Assembly: GCF_042427585.1 (NCBI RefSeq)
Contig: NZ_JBHMFC010000103.1
Location: forward strand, 62,001-126,000
From: Pseudalgibacter ostreae
GTDB lineage: Bacteria; Bacteroidota; Bacteroidia; Flavobacteriales; Flavobacteriaceae
Direction: 5' to 3'
Length of the DNA: 64,000 nt
Under the pieces are notes generated by a model. It was not told the DNA's origin and did not search any database. It saw nothing but the letters and a program-made list of their open reading frames with translations. A program made the position numbers and the translations under genes. Of this stretch, positions 1 to 8,761 are shown piece after piece; position 1 is the first letter of the stretch; each line of letters begins with the position of its first letter.

Positions 1-1307
1 ATTACAGATACTTTTCCGTTTGAAGGTATTTCAAAAGTTTTGTCGTGTGAACCATATTCTTCAGCTTTCTGAGCCATAAGGCCAACATTAGGAACGGTTC
101 CCATTGTTGTAGGATCAAAAGCGCCGTTCTTTTTACAAAAATCGATGGTTGCTGAGTAAATTCCTGCATAGCTACTATCTGGAATCACAGCTTTAGTATC
201 TTGAAGTTCACCTTTTGTATTCCACATTTTCCCAGAAGTTCTTATCATCGCTGGCATTGAAGCGTCAATGATTACATCACTAGGAACATGTAGGTTGGTT
301 ATCCCTTTATCTGAATTCACCATAGCCAAAGACGGCCCGTTTTTATAAGCCAATTCAATATCAGCCTCTATTTCTTTTCGCTTATCTTCTGGTAATTCTT
401 GAATGTTTTCTAATAGATTTCCAAAACCAGAATTTACATTTACCCCGATTTTATTAAAAACCGCTTCATGTTTTTCAAAAACATCTTTAAAAAATATTTT
501 AACTACATGACCAAAAATAATGGGGTCGCTAACTTTCATCATGGTCGCTTTCATATGTAATGAAAACAGCACATTTTTTTCTTTAGCATCTGCAATTTGA
601 GCTTCAATAAATTTAAACAAAGCCCTTACACTAAGCACTGTAGCATCAATTATTTCGCCTTTTAACAAACCTAAACCTTCTTTTAAAGTTGTGGTGTTAC
701 CAGCATTATCGGTATGTACAATTTTTACAGTAGCCGCTTCATTTAACGTTAGCGATTTTTCATTATGAGCAAAATCGCCTTCACTCATTGTAGCCACATG
801 AGTTTTAGAGTCACTTGACCACTCTCCCATACTATGAGGATGCTTCTTTGCGAAATTTTTAACGGCTTTAGGCGCACGTCTATCACTATTTCCTTCTCTT
901 AAAACTGGATTTACAGCACTTCCTTTTATTTTATCATAACGTGACCTGATATCTTTTTCAGCATCACTTTTAGGGTTTTCAGGGTAATTAGGAATATCAA
1001 AGCCTTTAGCTTGTAACTCTTTAATAGCACTTATCAACTGCGGGATAGAAGCACTTATATTAGGTAGTTTTATAATATTAGCTTCAGGATTTTTTGCTAA
1101 TTTACCAAGACTTTCTAAATCATCTGTTACCCTCTGGTCTTCTTTTAAAAAATCTGGAAAAACGGCTAAAATCCTAGCTGCCAAAGAAATATCCTTGGTG
1201 TCAACATCAATACCAGAAGATTTAACAAATGCTTGAATAATGGGCAATAATGAGCGTGTTGCTAAAGCCGGAGCTTCGTCTGTTTTTGTGTAAATGATTT
1301 TTGACAT
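1..1307 (-). CDS. icd: NADP-dependent isocitrate dehydrogenase, monomeric type (3' end outside window)
   Basis: The enzyme oxidatively decarboxylates isocitrate to 2-oxoglutarate in the TCA cycle, making NADPH in the cytosol. The reading frame starts at the ATG at 1307 (MSKIIYTKTDEAPALATRSL) and stays open to the window edge, giving about 435 of the roughly 740 residues typical of the monomeric family. Recognisable family stretches include KLPNISASIPQL, NPVLREGNSDRRAP and LFSLHMKATMMKVSDPIIFG, the last one in the substrate and metal-binding region. It is preceded by a hairpin at 1337-1365. The monomeric form is unrelated in fold details to the dimeric Icd, and identity is secure; only the C-terminal part is missing because the window ends. 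Confidence 0.95.
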   Translation of the reverse strand, partial: MSKIIYTKTDEAPALATRSLLPIIQAFVKSSGIDVDTKDISLAARILAVFPDFLKEDQRVTDDLESLGKLAKNPEANIIKLPNISASIPQLISAIKELQAKGFDIPNYPENPKSDAEKDIRSRYDKIKGSAVNPVLREGNSDRRAPKAVKNFAKKHPHSMGEWSSDSKTHVATMSEGDFAHNEKSLTLNEAATVKIVHTDNAGNTTTLKEGLGLLKGEIIDATVLSVRALFKFIEAQIADAKEKNVLFSLHMKATMMKVSDPIIFGHVVKIFFKDVFEKHEAVFNKIGVNVNSGFGNLLENIQELPEDKRKEIEADIELAYKNGPSLAMVNSDKGITNLHVPSDVIIDASMPAMIRTSGKMWNTKGELQDTKAVIPDSSYAGIYSATIDFCKKNGAFDPTTMGTVPNVGLMAQKAEEYGSHDKTFEIPSNGKVSV

Positions 1308-1336
1308 CGTTTTCTCTTTATTTTTAATGATTATAT

Positions 1337-1365
1337 AAAAAAAGACGTGTAATATCGTCTTTTTT
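1337..1365. terminator. terminator-like hairpin upstream of icd
   Basis: The arms AAAAAGACG and CGTCTTTTT pair around an 8-nt loop, with a T-run on both strands. It lies only 30 nt before the icd start codon, so it may be a leader hairpin or a stop for upstream transcription. Function is inferred from shape only. Confidence 0.4.
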
Positions 1366-1475
1366 AAGCATTGCGAATATACAAAATTTGCTTATTAAAA
1401 AAAGGCATTTATAAATGAAGTCGCTCTTAAAAACAAAGATTTAATAGAATATCAAAAAACAAGGACTGGAAAGAG

Positions 1476-1510
1476 AAAACCTTAAAAAAAGACATTTTTT
1501 TTAAGGTTTT
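1476..1510 (-). terminator. intrinsic terminator after the DUF417 gene
   Basis: Arms AAAACCTTAAAAAAA and TTTTTTTTAAGGTTTT form a perfect A/T-rich stem with a short loop, 46 nt beyond the stop codon at 1556. The symmetrical A and T runs suit a Rho-independent terminator for the minus-strand gene. Confidence 0.7.
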
Positions 1511-1555
1511 ACTGTTTTCAAAGGCACCTTCTTTAGTGCTGAAAAAGGATGTTCT

Positions 1556-2176
1556 TTATCTCTGTCCGTGGTTGGTAGCTGTTTTTATTTTTTTCGCACA
1601 ATCTGAAGCAATTATTAATCCAGCAGCCATCATAATAATATCTTTTAAGACCAATCTTCCAGCTCCAGATAAATATGGGAACCCATATTGAGGCGTTGGC
1701 ATATCACCTCCTAAATTTGGAACATACACTTCTGGCGTACTAATAAGAAAGGTTAGGGTAACCATAGACATTCCGAATGTTAACACCCCACCCCAAAGTC
1801 CAATTTTCGGGAACCAAATCCCTAAAAGGGTTAAAACCCCTATAATAACAATAACACTACCTAATCCGTAAGAGAAAGTATAGGTGTTGTTTAACGTGTG
1901 CCATGCTATGTTTTTCTCTACCATTTTGCCTTCAGGGTTTTTATGGAGCACATACTCTTTCACGGTATCACCTTCTTGGTTGATTGCCGTTTTATTAGAG
2001 TTTTTATAAAAAAAACTCATAAAAGGACTATTGGCTACAAAAGGAACAATTCCATCTGCTTCGTATTGATAGGCTTTTAATCCACCAATCCAAACCATCA
2101 CTGTAAAAATAGCAAAACGAATAAAGTTGATAAAATAAGATTGACCGTTTATTAAAAAATCAAGTAAATTATTCAT
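1556..2176 (-). CDS. DUF417 / YkgB (RclC-like) inner-membrane protein
   Basis: A 206-residue membrane protein of the DUF417 family, whose E. coli member RclC is linked to reactive chlorine resistance. Hydrophobic segments lie near residues 15-32, 103-122, 128-146 and 178-192. Family-like stretches are FIRFAIFTVMVWIGGLKAYQYEADGIVPFVANSPFM near the N-terminus (first helix plus loop) and the C-terminal GRLVLKDIIMMAAGL. The central loop, residues 55-95, is longer and polar. It stands alone with its own terminator. The biochemical role is not known for the family in Bacteroidota, and resistance to oxidants would be inference only. Confidence 0.85.
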   Translation of the reverse strand: MNNLLDFLINGQSYFINFIRFAIFTVMVWIGGLKAYQYEADGIVPFVANSPFMSFFYKNSNKTAINQEGDTVKEYVLHKNPEGKMVEKNIAWHTLNNTYTFSYGLGSVIVIIGVLTLLGIWFPKIGLWGGVLTFGMSMVTLTFLISTPEVYVPNLGGDMPTPQYGFPYLSGAGRLVLKDIIMMAAGLIIASDCAKKIKTATNHGQR

Positions 2177-2668
2177 AATTCTGTTTGTTTAAGAACAAAT
2201 CTATATATTAAAAACAAACTAAAAAAATCGATTAATTATTCCTGCTAAAAATTTCCATTTTCTCATGGGAACCATAAATGTAAACTCTACTTTTTTTAAA
2301 TTATAAAATCTAATTAGAAAAGCGCACATATTGAGGGGTATACCTGTTCTATGAAAGTCCCATAAGCCTAGTGCTTAGATTTCATATATTAAAGATTAAC
2401 AGAAGTTAAAAAATATACAACAGCTAAAATGTAACAGGCATAAAAGAAAATGAGTTGGTTTGAATATATCAAGATATAATGAACGAGAGACCACAGTCGC
2501 TCTAGATAAAGAGGCTTAAAAAGAGCTACTAAGCTTATCGTGCGAGATAAGTTTACATGTCTAATTATAAATTAATAAATATGAATCAAAAAACAGTTAA
2601 AAACCCATCAATCCATTTTGATTTCTTAAAATTATGATAACTATAAATAATAATGGTCTTGAGATTGT
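2177..2668. other. 492-nt intergenic region, no gene recognised
   Basis: This A/T-rich stretch separates the DUF417 gene from the split regulator. It contains a small hairpin CTTATC/GATAAG near 2535-2552 and an 18-codon plus-strand reading frame at 2581-2637 with no recognisable similarity. I see no tRNA, repeat array or convincing promoter. Confidence 0.5.
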
Positions 2669-3718
2669 TCAAATATTATGGTTTATGTTTTCGATAAATT
2701 CAGAAGGAGAAAGGCCCATAACTTGTTTAAACACGGCTGAAAATTTACTGTGTGAAGAAAACCCGCTTTCATTAGCTAGATAACTTATTTTAAAATTTAA
2801 ATACTGAGGATCTGTTTTTAATTTACGGACTATATATTTAATGCGCAATTCATTAATATAACCCTTAAAATCTTTTTCTTTATGTTTTTTTAAAACATAT
2901 CGAAAATATTTTGTGTTTGTATTCATTTTTCCAATTAATGTGGATAATGACATACTTTTATCTAAGAAAGCTTTCGAATGTTCAAACTTATTTAAGTTCT
3001 TTAAAATTTCGTCTTCTAATTTTTGAGAAAGCACTAATTCAGGAGTCTTGGCATTATTAATAAAATATTCTTTTTTGACTTCATTTGCTGTTTTTTTTCT
3101 TTTTTTAAAAACAAAGCCAATAATAAAAAAACATGTTAAAACTCCAGTTCCCATAACGACATAACTGGCTTTACTATAAGCCTCTTCTTGGGGAGTGTTT
3201 AATGTTCTATAGGCCAGGTTTACCGTCGCCCTTTTCTTTGCATTGTTTTTTTGTAATAAATCATTAAACTTTGAGTCATAAAACACAAAACTATCTATCA
3301 TTTTATTTTTCTTATAAACTTCAGAAGTGCATTTATAAATACTTTGCTTTAAACTAAGATTATCACTATTCTTAGTAATTTGCATGGCTTTTTTAAGATA
3401 AAATTTAGCACTATCTGCACTATTGTTTTCCAAATAAGCCTTTCCTAGGCTTTTATAAATTTCTGCTGCTAAAAATGTATTTTTCAAATTGGCCTCATCA
3501 ATATAACCAACTGCTTTAATAAAATGGGCAAGGCCTGTTTTCTTGTTATTTAAACCCATTTGTGCACGCCCTAGCCCTTCTTCTGCACTACCAATTAGTA
3601 CATTTCTAGTTTGTATATTTTGTTCTGTTTTATAAGATAAAATGGCCATGTTGAAATAACCAATAGCCGTTTCAAACAACCTTTCTTCCAATGGCATATT
3701 CCGCAGCTTCATAATCAA
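2669..3718 (-). CDS. C-terminal part of a TPR-membrane-AraC hybrid regulator (frameshifted)
   Basis: This 349-residue frame starts at a TTG and begins inside a TPR region (FETAIGYFNMAILSYK). TPR-like helices continue to about residue 150. A single transmembrane helix follows at about 187-207 (VVMGTGVLTCFFIIGFVF), then an AraC-type double helix-turn-helix at about 255-345 ending in FSAVFKQVMGLSPSEF. Bacteroidota have a known class of such one-piece sensors: signal peptide, periplasmic TPRs, one membrane helix and a cytoplasmic AraC domain. Here the signal peptide and first TPRs are in another frame (3672-4163). Removing one G from the GG at 3688-3689 would fuse them as ...AEYAIEERLFETAIGYF. 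So this is either a true mutation or a sequence error. Regulated genes are unknown; the alginate locus is the nearest candidate. Confidence 0.7.
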   Translation of the reverse strand: MIMKLRNMPLEERLFETAIGYFNMAILSYKTEQNIQTRNVLIGSAEEGLGRAQMGLNNKKTGLAHFIKAVGYIDEANLKNTFLAAEIYKSLGKAYLENNSADSAKFYLKKAMQITKNSDNLSLKQSIYKCTSEVYKKNKMIDSFVFYDSKFNDLLQKNNAKKRATVNLAYRTLNTPQEEAYSKASYVVMGTGVLTCFFIIGFVFKKRKKTANEVKKEYFINNAKTPELVLSQKLEDEILKNLNKFEHSKAFLDKSMSLSTLIGKMNTNTKYFRYVLKKHKEKDFKGYINELRIKYIVRKLKTDPQYLNFKISYLANESGFSSHSKFSAVFKQVMGLSPSEFIENINHNI

Positions 3719-4163
3719 TCATTCCCCTTTGTTTAAGAGCTGTAATTTTACATGCAATTTTAGTATTGACAGCCTTCCCTTTTTTGATAAACTCTTTTCC
3801 TTTATCCAGAAAACCTACAGCCCGGTATTGGGATGATAAAAAACCATAAATTTGAGATTGAAAATTATGGTCTTCTAAATTATCTGCAATTTGTAGGGCC
3901 ACTAAAGCATAATGAATGGCCTCACCGAATTTTTCTTGCTTTTTTAAAATATTAGCCTTAAGCATTAGAAGCTCTAACTTGTCAATTTTATTTTTTGAAT
4001 TTTTATAAAGTAAGTCGGTTATTTCTATTGCTTCAGAAGGATTAGAATTCGAAAGATCAACAGCAATATGATAGAAGAAACGCTCAAAAACATGAGATGT
4101 ATCGTTGTTTTGCCCAATGAGAAAAGAAGGGATTAAAATCAGTAAAAAAAGTAGAATTTTCAC
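3672..4163 (-). CDS. N-terminal part of the same TPR-AraC regulator (frameshifted)
   Basis: A 163-residue frame with a clear signal peptide (MKILLFLLILIPSFLIGQ) and TPR helices (KFGEAIHYALVALQIADNL, then SSQYRAVGFLDKGKEFIKKG). It ends abruptly in IGRKVV within what should be another TPR. It overlaps the downstream frame by 47 nt. Family members are normally one protein of about 500 residues or more, which matches the sum of the two pieces. Alone, this piece would be a secreted TPR protein with no output domain. A single-base insertion near 3688 explains the break best. Confidence 0.7.
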   Translation of the reverse strand: MKILLFLLILIPSFLIGQNNDTSHVFERFFYHIAVDLSNSNPSEAIEITDLLYKNSKNKIDKLELLMLKANILKKQEKFGEAIHYALVALQIADNLEDHNFQSQIYGFLSSQYRAVGFLDKGKEFIKKGKAVNTKIACKITALKQRGMIDYEAAEYAIGRKVV

Positions 4164-4473
4164 TATAAAATTATGTTAATTCTCTCAAATTTAACAAAAA
4201 AAAACAAACCATAATATTTCTCACTATCTTTTATTGGTATTAAGCTCTATTTAAATTAAATATAGATTGCATAGTCAATAAAAATGAACTGCAATACCTT
4301 GTTTAATTAAAAATTAAACTCAATAAACGACTAAAGAAAACCGAATTTATTATGATAAAATACAAGTTAATATAGCTATTTACAACCATAAAAGAAGGCT
4401 CGAAAGCATGTGATGCATTCTAACTAAAGAAATATACCACTACATATAGCTAGAATATGTTTTATAAAAAAAC

Positions 4474-4497
4474 AAACCCCTCATAAATGAGGGGTTT
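4474..4497. terminator. bidirectional intrinsic terminator
   Basis: Perfect 11-bp stem AAACCCCTCAT/ATGAGGGGTTT with a tiny loop, and T-runs on both strands (AGTTTTTT on plus, GTTTTTTT on minus). It is about 280 nt past the SDR stop codon and may act as a second stop for the alginate unit. Confidence 0.75.
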
Positions 4498-4698
4498 AGT
4501 TTTTTATAAAACGACAAGTTAATATAGTTAAACCTATATACCATTACATCTTCATTATCTTCAAATTAAAAATAAAATCTTATTTTTTTGATTCTTATTT
4601 AGAATACGAGAATACTTGAGGCAATGGTTTGATAAGCCATTACACCTATATTTACTCTTAGTTTTTAAGAGCTAATTGTTTTATTTGCTCTTAATAAA

Positions 4699-4738
4699 AG
4701 GTGAACCTTAATGTATAAAAGACACTAAGGTTTCACCT
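4699..4738 (-). terminator. terminator of the MFS-SDR unit
   Basis: Arms AGGTGAACCTTA and TAAGGTTTCACCT pair with one bulged base, 17 nt after the SDR stop codon, followed on the minus strand by a T-rich run. Placement directly behind the last gene supports a Rho-independent terminator. Confidence 0.7.
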
Positions 4739-4754
4739 CATAAAAATTTAATAA

Positions 4755-5519
4755 TTAGATTCCTAAACCTTGGCCTCCAGTTATTTGTATGGTTTCAGCT
4801 GTTAAAAAAGCTGCATCAGCACTTGCTAAAAAAGATACCACAGAAGCCACTTCTTGTGGCTGACCTAGTCTACCTAATAAGATATTGTTCTTCCATGAAG
4901 CGAACACTTCTGGCTTAGTAGATTTAATTTCTGAATGGAAAGCCGTATCGATAGTACCCGGAGATACTGCGTTTACTCTAATTCCGTATTCAGCAAGATC
5001 TTTTGCCAATGCTCTAGTTATGGCATGAACTCCTGCTTTAGAGGTTCCATAAATACCAGCACCAGGACCTCCAGCATTCCAGCCAGCAATTGATGTATAG
5101 TTAATAATTGTAGCATTCTCACCCTTTTTCAAGAATGGGATAGCTGCCCTTGATGCAAAGAAGGTTGAATCTAAGTTCAAAGCCATTACAGATCTATAAA
5201 ATTCTGTAGTCATTTCTTCAAATCTAGATCTTCCACCTAGTCCACCTGCGTTGTTAACAAGCACATCAATTTTACCATATTTTTCTCCAATGGTTTTAAT
5301 GTTTGCGTTTACTTCATCTTCATTTGTAACGTCGAATCCGTAGTATTCAGCAGTAATGCCTTCTGCAGTAAGTTCTTCAACTCTTTTAGCTCCTGCTTCG
5401 TCTTCGATACCGTTTAAAACAACAGTAAATCCGTCTTTACCCAGTCTCTTTGCTACTTCAAAACCAATTCCTCCTGTAGCTCCAGTTACTACAGCTACTT
5501 TTCCTTTCAAATTACTCAT
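4755..5519 (-). CDS. SDR-family reductase, probable DEH (4-deoxy-L-erythro-5-hexoseulose uronate) reductase
   Basis: A 254-residue short-chain dehydrogenase. It has the nucleotide loop TGATGGIG at 12-19, NNAG at 89-92, and the catalytic Ser143, Tyr157 and Lys161 (YGTSK). In alginate loci the SDR next to the lyases reduces the unsaturated monomer DEH to 2-keto-3-deoxygluconate (KDG) in the cytosol. The fold is certain; the substrate is inferred from position, 30 nt after a uronate-type transporter and close to a PL17 gene. It is the last gene before a hairpin at 4699-4738. No KDG kinase or aldolase is present in the window, so these must lie elsewhere. Confidence 0.88.
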   Translation of the reverse strand: MSNLKGKVAVVTGATGGIGFEVAKRLGKDGFTVVLNGIEDEAGAKRVEELTAEGITAEYYGFDVTNEDEVNANIKTIGEKYGKIDVLVNNAGGLGGRSRFEEMTTEFYRSVMALNLDSTFFASRAAIPFLKKGENATIINYTSIAGWNAGGPGAGIYGTSKAGVHAITRALAKDLAEYGIRVNAVSPGTIDTAFHSEIKSTKPEVFASWKNNILLGRLGQPQEVASVVSFLASADAAFLTAETIQITGGQGLGI

Positions 5520-5549
5520 TTTTCTAATTTTTAAATTAATTATTTTTAA

Positions 5550-6833
5550 CTACTCTATTGATTCTATATTTTTTGCGAAATAATAAATAGCGCCTATCCC
5601 CAGTGGAACAAAAACAGCAATAGCTATAAAGATGGGCGTATAGGATACCTTTGCTATAATAGGAACTAAGAAGTTCATTATAATAACAGAGAAAACACCA
5701 ACCATACCGCCTAGTCCAGCCAGAGAGCCAACAGATTTGCCACTAAATAAATCGCTAGGTAAGGTTTGTACATTCCCAATGGCAAATTGGAATCCAAATA
5801 ATACCATAAACACTATAGAAACAAATTTTTCTGGTGTATTTGCAAATAGCACGGTAGCTATTAAGCCTAATACCATTATAATACCACCAATTAAAATAGT
5901 TGTTTTTCTACCTTTGTTTATGGAATTTGTTTTTGCTATTATTTTACCCGAAACATAGCCACCAGCAATACTTCCTAAGGCCGCACCTACATAAGGCACC
6001 CATGCAAACATACCAACTTCTTTTACGTTAAAGCCATAAACATCAAACAAGTATATCGGCATCCAACCTACAAAAAGCCACCAAATAGGCTCTAAAAAGA
6101 ATCGTCCAACAACTATGGCCCACGATTCCTTATGAGAAAGAATTTGTTTAAGACTTAAGCCCTTAGTGTCTTCGGTAGCATTTTGATCTGCCAAACTTTG
6201 ACCTTGTAAAATATGTTGTTGTTCTTCTTTAGTAATCCAAGGGTGTTTTTTCGGACCTGCCTTATTAATAATCAACCAAGGAATAATCCATAGAATACCA
6301 AATGATCCAACAATCATAAATGTTATTCTCCAACCGAATGCCACAAATAACATAGCAATAAACGGAGGTGCTATAACAGAACCTATAGAGGCCCCAGCAT
6401 TAAACAGACCTTGTGCTATAGCACGTTCTTTTATAGGAAACCATTCGGCGTTACTTTTAACACCACCTGGCCAGTTTCCAGCTTCTGACAACCCTAAAGT
6501 ACTTCTAAAAAAAGCTAGAGATAGAAAGCCACGAACGGTTGAGTGCAAGAAAGATGATAGTCCCCAAATACCTATACTTATAACATAACCAATTCTAGTT
6601 CCAACTTTATCAAATAATTTTCCTGAAAATAATTGTCCTAAAGCATAAGCTACCATAAATATGTTTAAAATATAGCTATAATGATCTTTAGTTAGCTCCA
6701 ATGAATGTGATATGGAACCTTCCACATTTTCATTCCCCCACATAATGGCCAAAGCACTCCGGTCTATGTAGTTAATAACTGTGGCCAGGAAGATCAATCC
6801 TATTATTAGCCAACGCATTCCTTTTACTTTCAT
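5550..6833 (-). CDS. MFS transporter, hexuronate (ExuT-like) type, probable DEH importer
   Basis: A 427-residue major facilitator protein with about twelve hydrophobic segments. The N-terminal half carries the family loop GKLFDKVGTRIGY and the ACS-type stretch LSEAGNWPGGVKSNAEWFP, as seen in hexuronate and glucarate symporters. It would bring unsaturated or saturated uronate monomers across the inner membrane. It is co-directional with the SDR gene and separated by 30 nt, so both probably share a transcript starting in the 193-nt gap before the gene. That gap has a short palindrome ACACAAAATTGTGT at 6891-6904. Substrate is inferred from context. Confidence 0.9.
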   Translation of the reverse strand: MKVKGMRWLIIGLIFLATVINYIDRSALAIMWGNENVEGSISHSLELTKDHYSYILNIFMVAYALGQLFSGKLFDKVGTRIGYVISIGIWGLSSFLHSTVRGFLSLAFFRSTLGLSEAGNWPGGVKSNAEWFPIKERAIAQGLFNAGASIGSVIAPPFIAMLFVAFGWRITFMIVGSFGILWIIPWLIINKAGPKKHPWITKEEQQHILQGQSLADQNATEDTKGLSLKQILSHKESWAIVVGRFFLEPIWWLFVGWMPIYLFDVYGFNVKEVGMFAWVPYVGAALGSIAGGYVSGKIIAKTNSINKGRKTTILIGGIIMVLGLIATVLFANTPEKFVSIVFMVLFGFQFAIGNVQTLPSDLFSGKSVGSLAGLGGMVGVFSVIIMNFLVPIIAKVSYTPIFIAIAVFVPLGIGAIYYFAKNIESIE

Positions 6834-6983
6834 AATTTTAGTGTTTATATATGATTACCCTAGCATGATTTATTTAATCATGATCAGCCTACACAAAATT
6901 GTGTTTCGTGTAATTAATTAATAAAATTCAAATGAAGAAGCTGCTAACAATAGCATTTCTTCCCTCCTAATATTTTTATTATT

Positions 6984-7013
6984 GAAACATAAAATCGTGC
7001 CATTTTATGTTTC
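6984..7013 (-). terminator. hairpin between the GntR regulator and the transporter
   Basis: Perfect 12-bp stem GAAACATAAAAT/ATTTTATGTTTC with loop CGTGCC, 14 nt past the regulator stop codon. The T-run after it is weak, so it could be a terminator or an operator in front of the transporter gene. Confidence 0.5.
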
Positions 7014-7026
7014 AAGTGGTTATGAT

Positions 7027-7770
7027 TTATTTGATATTATAACAATATTGATATAATAAATTAAAATGGTCTTTCATTTTTTGCCTAGCCATTGTAGGGT
7101 CTTGTATTTTAATAGCCTCATAGATAGCTTGATGTTCTTTTATTGCTATAACCGATTGGTTTTTATCACAAACATGGTACTTTCCAAAGTCAATAATAAT
7201 CTGAGGGGTTATGGCTAACATAAAAGCATTCATGGTACTATTTCCACATGCTTTAGCGATTGCTAAATGGAACAATAAATCCTCTTGTACAGAATCTTTA
7301 CCTGATAGCGCTTTTTCCTCGTAAGCATCTAAAGCTTTTTTAATATCCTCTAAGTCTTCTTTAGACCGTCTTAAGGATGCTAATTTTACTGTTTTTAATT
7401 CTAATAAAATTCTAGTTTCAACTAAAGATTTAAATTCAGGATCCTCCAGTCTCAAAATATCATCGATCATACCGTTCATAGCGGTTGCTCCTATATTAGC
7501 TACAAAAGTACCACTTTGTGGTATAGATTTTAATAATCCATAAAACTCCAATTTTTGAATAGCGCCCCTAACAACACTCCTGCTTACCATAAACTTGTCG
7601 GACAACATCCGTTCTGATGGCAACTTATCATTTGGTTCTAAATTCTTGAAATTAATTAAATCCCTAATCTTACCAATTATTATACTTTGCACATCTTGAT
7701 TGTCATTTAAGACAGGTACCTCTGCGTTCATGTTATTTTTTTTAAAGTAGTTTATACTATTATTTTGCAT
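7027..7770 (-). CDS. GntR-family regulator, FadR subfamily (FCD domain), probable alginate/uronate regulator
   Basis: A 247-residue protein with an N-terminal winged helix at about 30-92 (LPSERMLSDKFMVSRSVVRGAI and the wing GTFVA) and a C-terminal FCD ligand domain at about 110-240. The FCD domain shows metal-site residues in DLLFHLAIAKACGN, KEHQAIYEAI and a late His. FadR-subfamily proteins bind operators of the form TnGTnnnACnA. The uronate regulators UxuR and ExuR use TTGGT-N2-ACCAA, which is exactly the core of the three palindromes in this locus. It is therefore the best candidate for their binding protein, probably released by KDG, DEH or a related sugar acid. A second ATG lies 13 codons in (7731). 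It follows the PL7 gene by 45 nt. Confidence 0.92.
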   Translation of the reverse strand: MQNNSINYFKKNNMNAEVPVLNDNQDVQSIIIGKIRDLINFKNLEPNDKLPSERMLSDKFMVSRSVVRGAIQKLEFYGLLKSIPQSGTFVANIGATAMNGMIDDILRLEDPEFKSLVETRILLELKTVKLASLRRSKEDLEDIKKALDAYEEKALSGKDSVQEDLLFHLAIAKACGNSTMNAFMLAITPQIIIDFGKYHVCDKNQSVIAIKEHQAIYEAIKIQDPTMARQKMKDHFNLLYQYCYNIK

Positions 7771-7815
7771 ATAAAAATAAAAAAAATATAAATTAATATT
7801 CCTTAAAACCTATTA

Positions 7816-8745
7816 TTAATGTTTTACTACCAAATCATAGTATTTTACTTTTGCAAAAGCACCAGAATCTATAGATGATAGATAGTTACCCGCTTTAAAG
7901 TAATTTTCAAAAACATGCCACTTTTGAATGTGAATATCATCATATACTCTAGAATGCTTACCATTCAAGATCACCTCCATTTTACCGTTTGCTACTTTCA
8001 CTTCTAAAGTAAATTTTTCAAAACCCACATATTCTGAAAACGTATATCCTACATCATCTCCCCAGGAATCTGTTTTTAAAACATCGACGTCTGAGGCATT
8101 CAAATCTTTTAAAATTTTAGTTTTTACACGCACTTTTCCATCCACCCAATATATTTTTAGCATAGGAGGCGCATTATTATCTTTCTGACCAATTAAATCG
8201 CGTTGCGCATTAGTTAATCGACCGTGAATTTGCATAATAATACTTCGATGATACTTGCCTTTGGAATCTTTCGATATCTCATCCATCGCTAATGTGCCTT
8301 TCATATAACCACCCTCGCCAAAAGTCCAGTTGGCATTTTCTCCTTCATCAGGCTTCATCAATTCTCTTAATTCTGTTCTAGAATAAGATGTATTTGCCGT
8401 AGTAGAGTGTGGATAAGCATAAAACACTAATGCTCCATTAATAGAGTCGTTATAGAAAAAAGGCTTTAAGGTTTCATTAGTTGCATAGCTTAAAATCTCT
8501 GGCGGTTTTACTTCTGTAGGGTTACCTATAGGGAGTGTTACTTTCCAATGACTTAAATCAATTTGCGGAAGTTTATACGTTTTATCTTCTGCTTCCTCAC
8601 TCTCTTCAACATCCTCGAACTCCTCTACGAGTTCTTCATCACCAACATCATCATTTTTGTTATCGCAGGAAATGAAAACCATAGCAAAGCTTATCACAAA
8701 AAGCGATACTTTAAAATAAGTGCTATGTAAGATTCTTTTCACCAT
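7816..8745 (-). CDS. PL7 alginate lyase, lipoprotein form
   Basis: A 309-residue polysaccharide lyase of family 7 that cleaves alginate by beta-elimination. The catalytic jelly-roll runs from about residue 60 (IDLSHWKVTLP) to the end. The three family motifs are SRTELRE at about 120, MQIHGR at about 170 and YFKAGNY at about 280. They give the Arg, Gln-Ile-His and Tyr of the active site; the QIH form is common in enzymes that accept guluronate. The N-terminus has a lipobox-like VFISC followed by an acidic linker (EEFEDVEESEEAED), so export to the cell surface is likely. It lies 16 nt after a second PL7 gene. Confidence 0.95.
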   Translation of the reverse strand: MVKRILHSTYFKVSLFVISFAMVFISCDNKNDDVGDEELVEEFEDVEESEEAEDKTYKLPQIDLSHWKVTLPIGNPTEVKPPEILSYATNETLKPFFYNDSINGALVFYAYPHSTTANTSYSRTELRELMKPDEGENANWTFGEGGYMKGTLAMDEISKDSKGKYHRSIIMQIHGRLTNAQRDLIGQKDNNAPPMLKIYWVDGKVRVKTKILKDLNASDVDVLKTDSWGDDVGYTFSEYVGFEKFTLEVKVANGKMEVILNGKHSRVYDDIHIQKWHVFENYFKAGNYLSSIDSGAFAKVKYYDLVVKH

Positions 8746-8761
8746 ATATCCTTTAAAATGC

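Larger units (their letters stand above)
4164..4754. other. 591-nt intergenic region with two hairpins
   Basis: The stretch between the split regulator and the SDR gene holds no credible reading frame. It carries the two terminator hairpins listed separately and two copies of ACAAGTTAATATAG (near 4361 and 4513). The second copy follows directly on the bidirectional hairpin. Confidence 0.5.
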
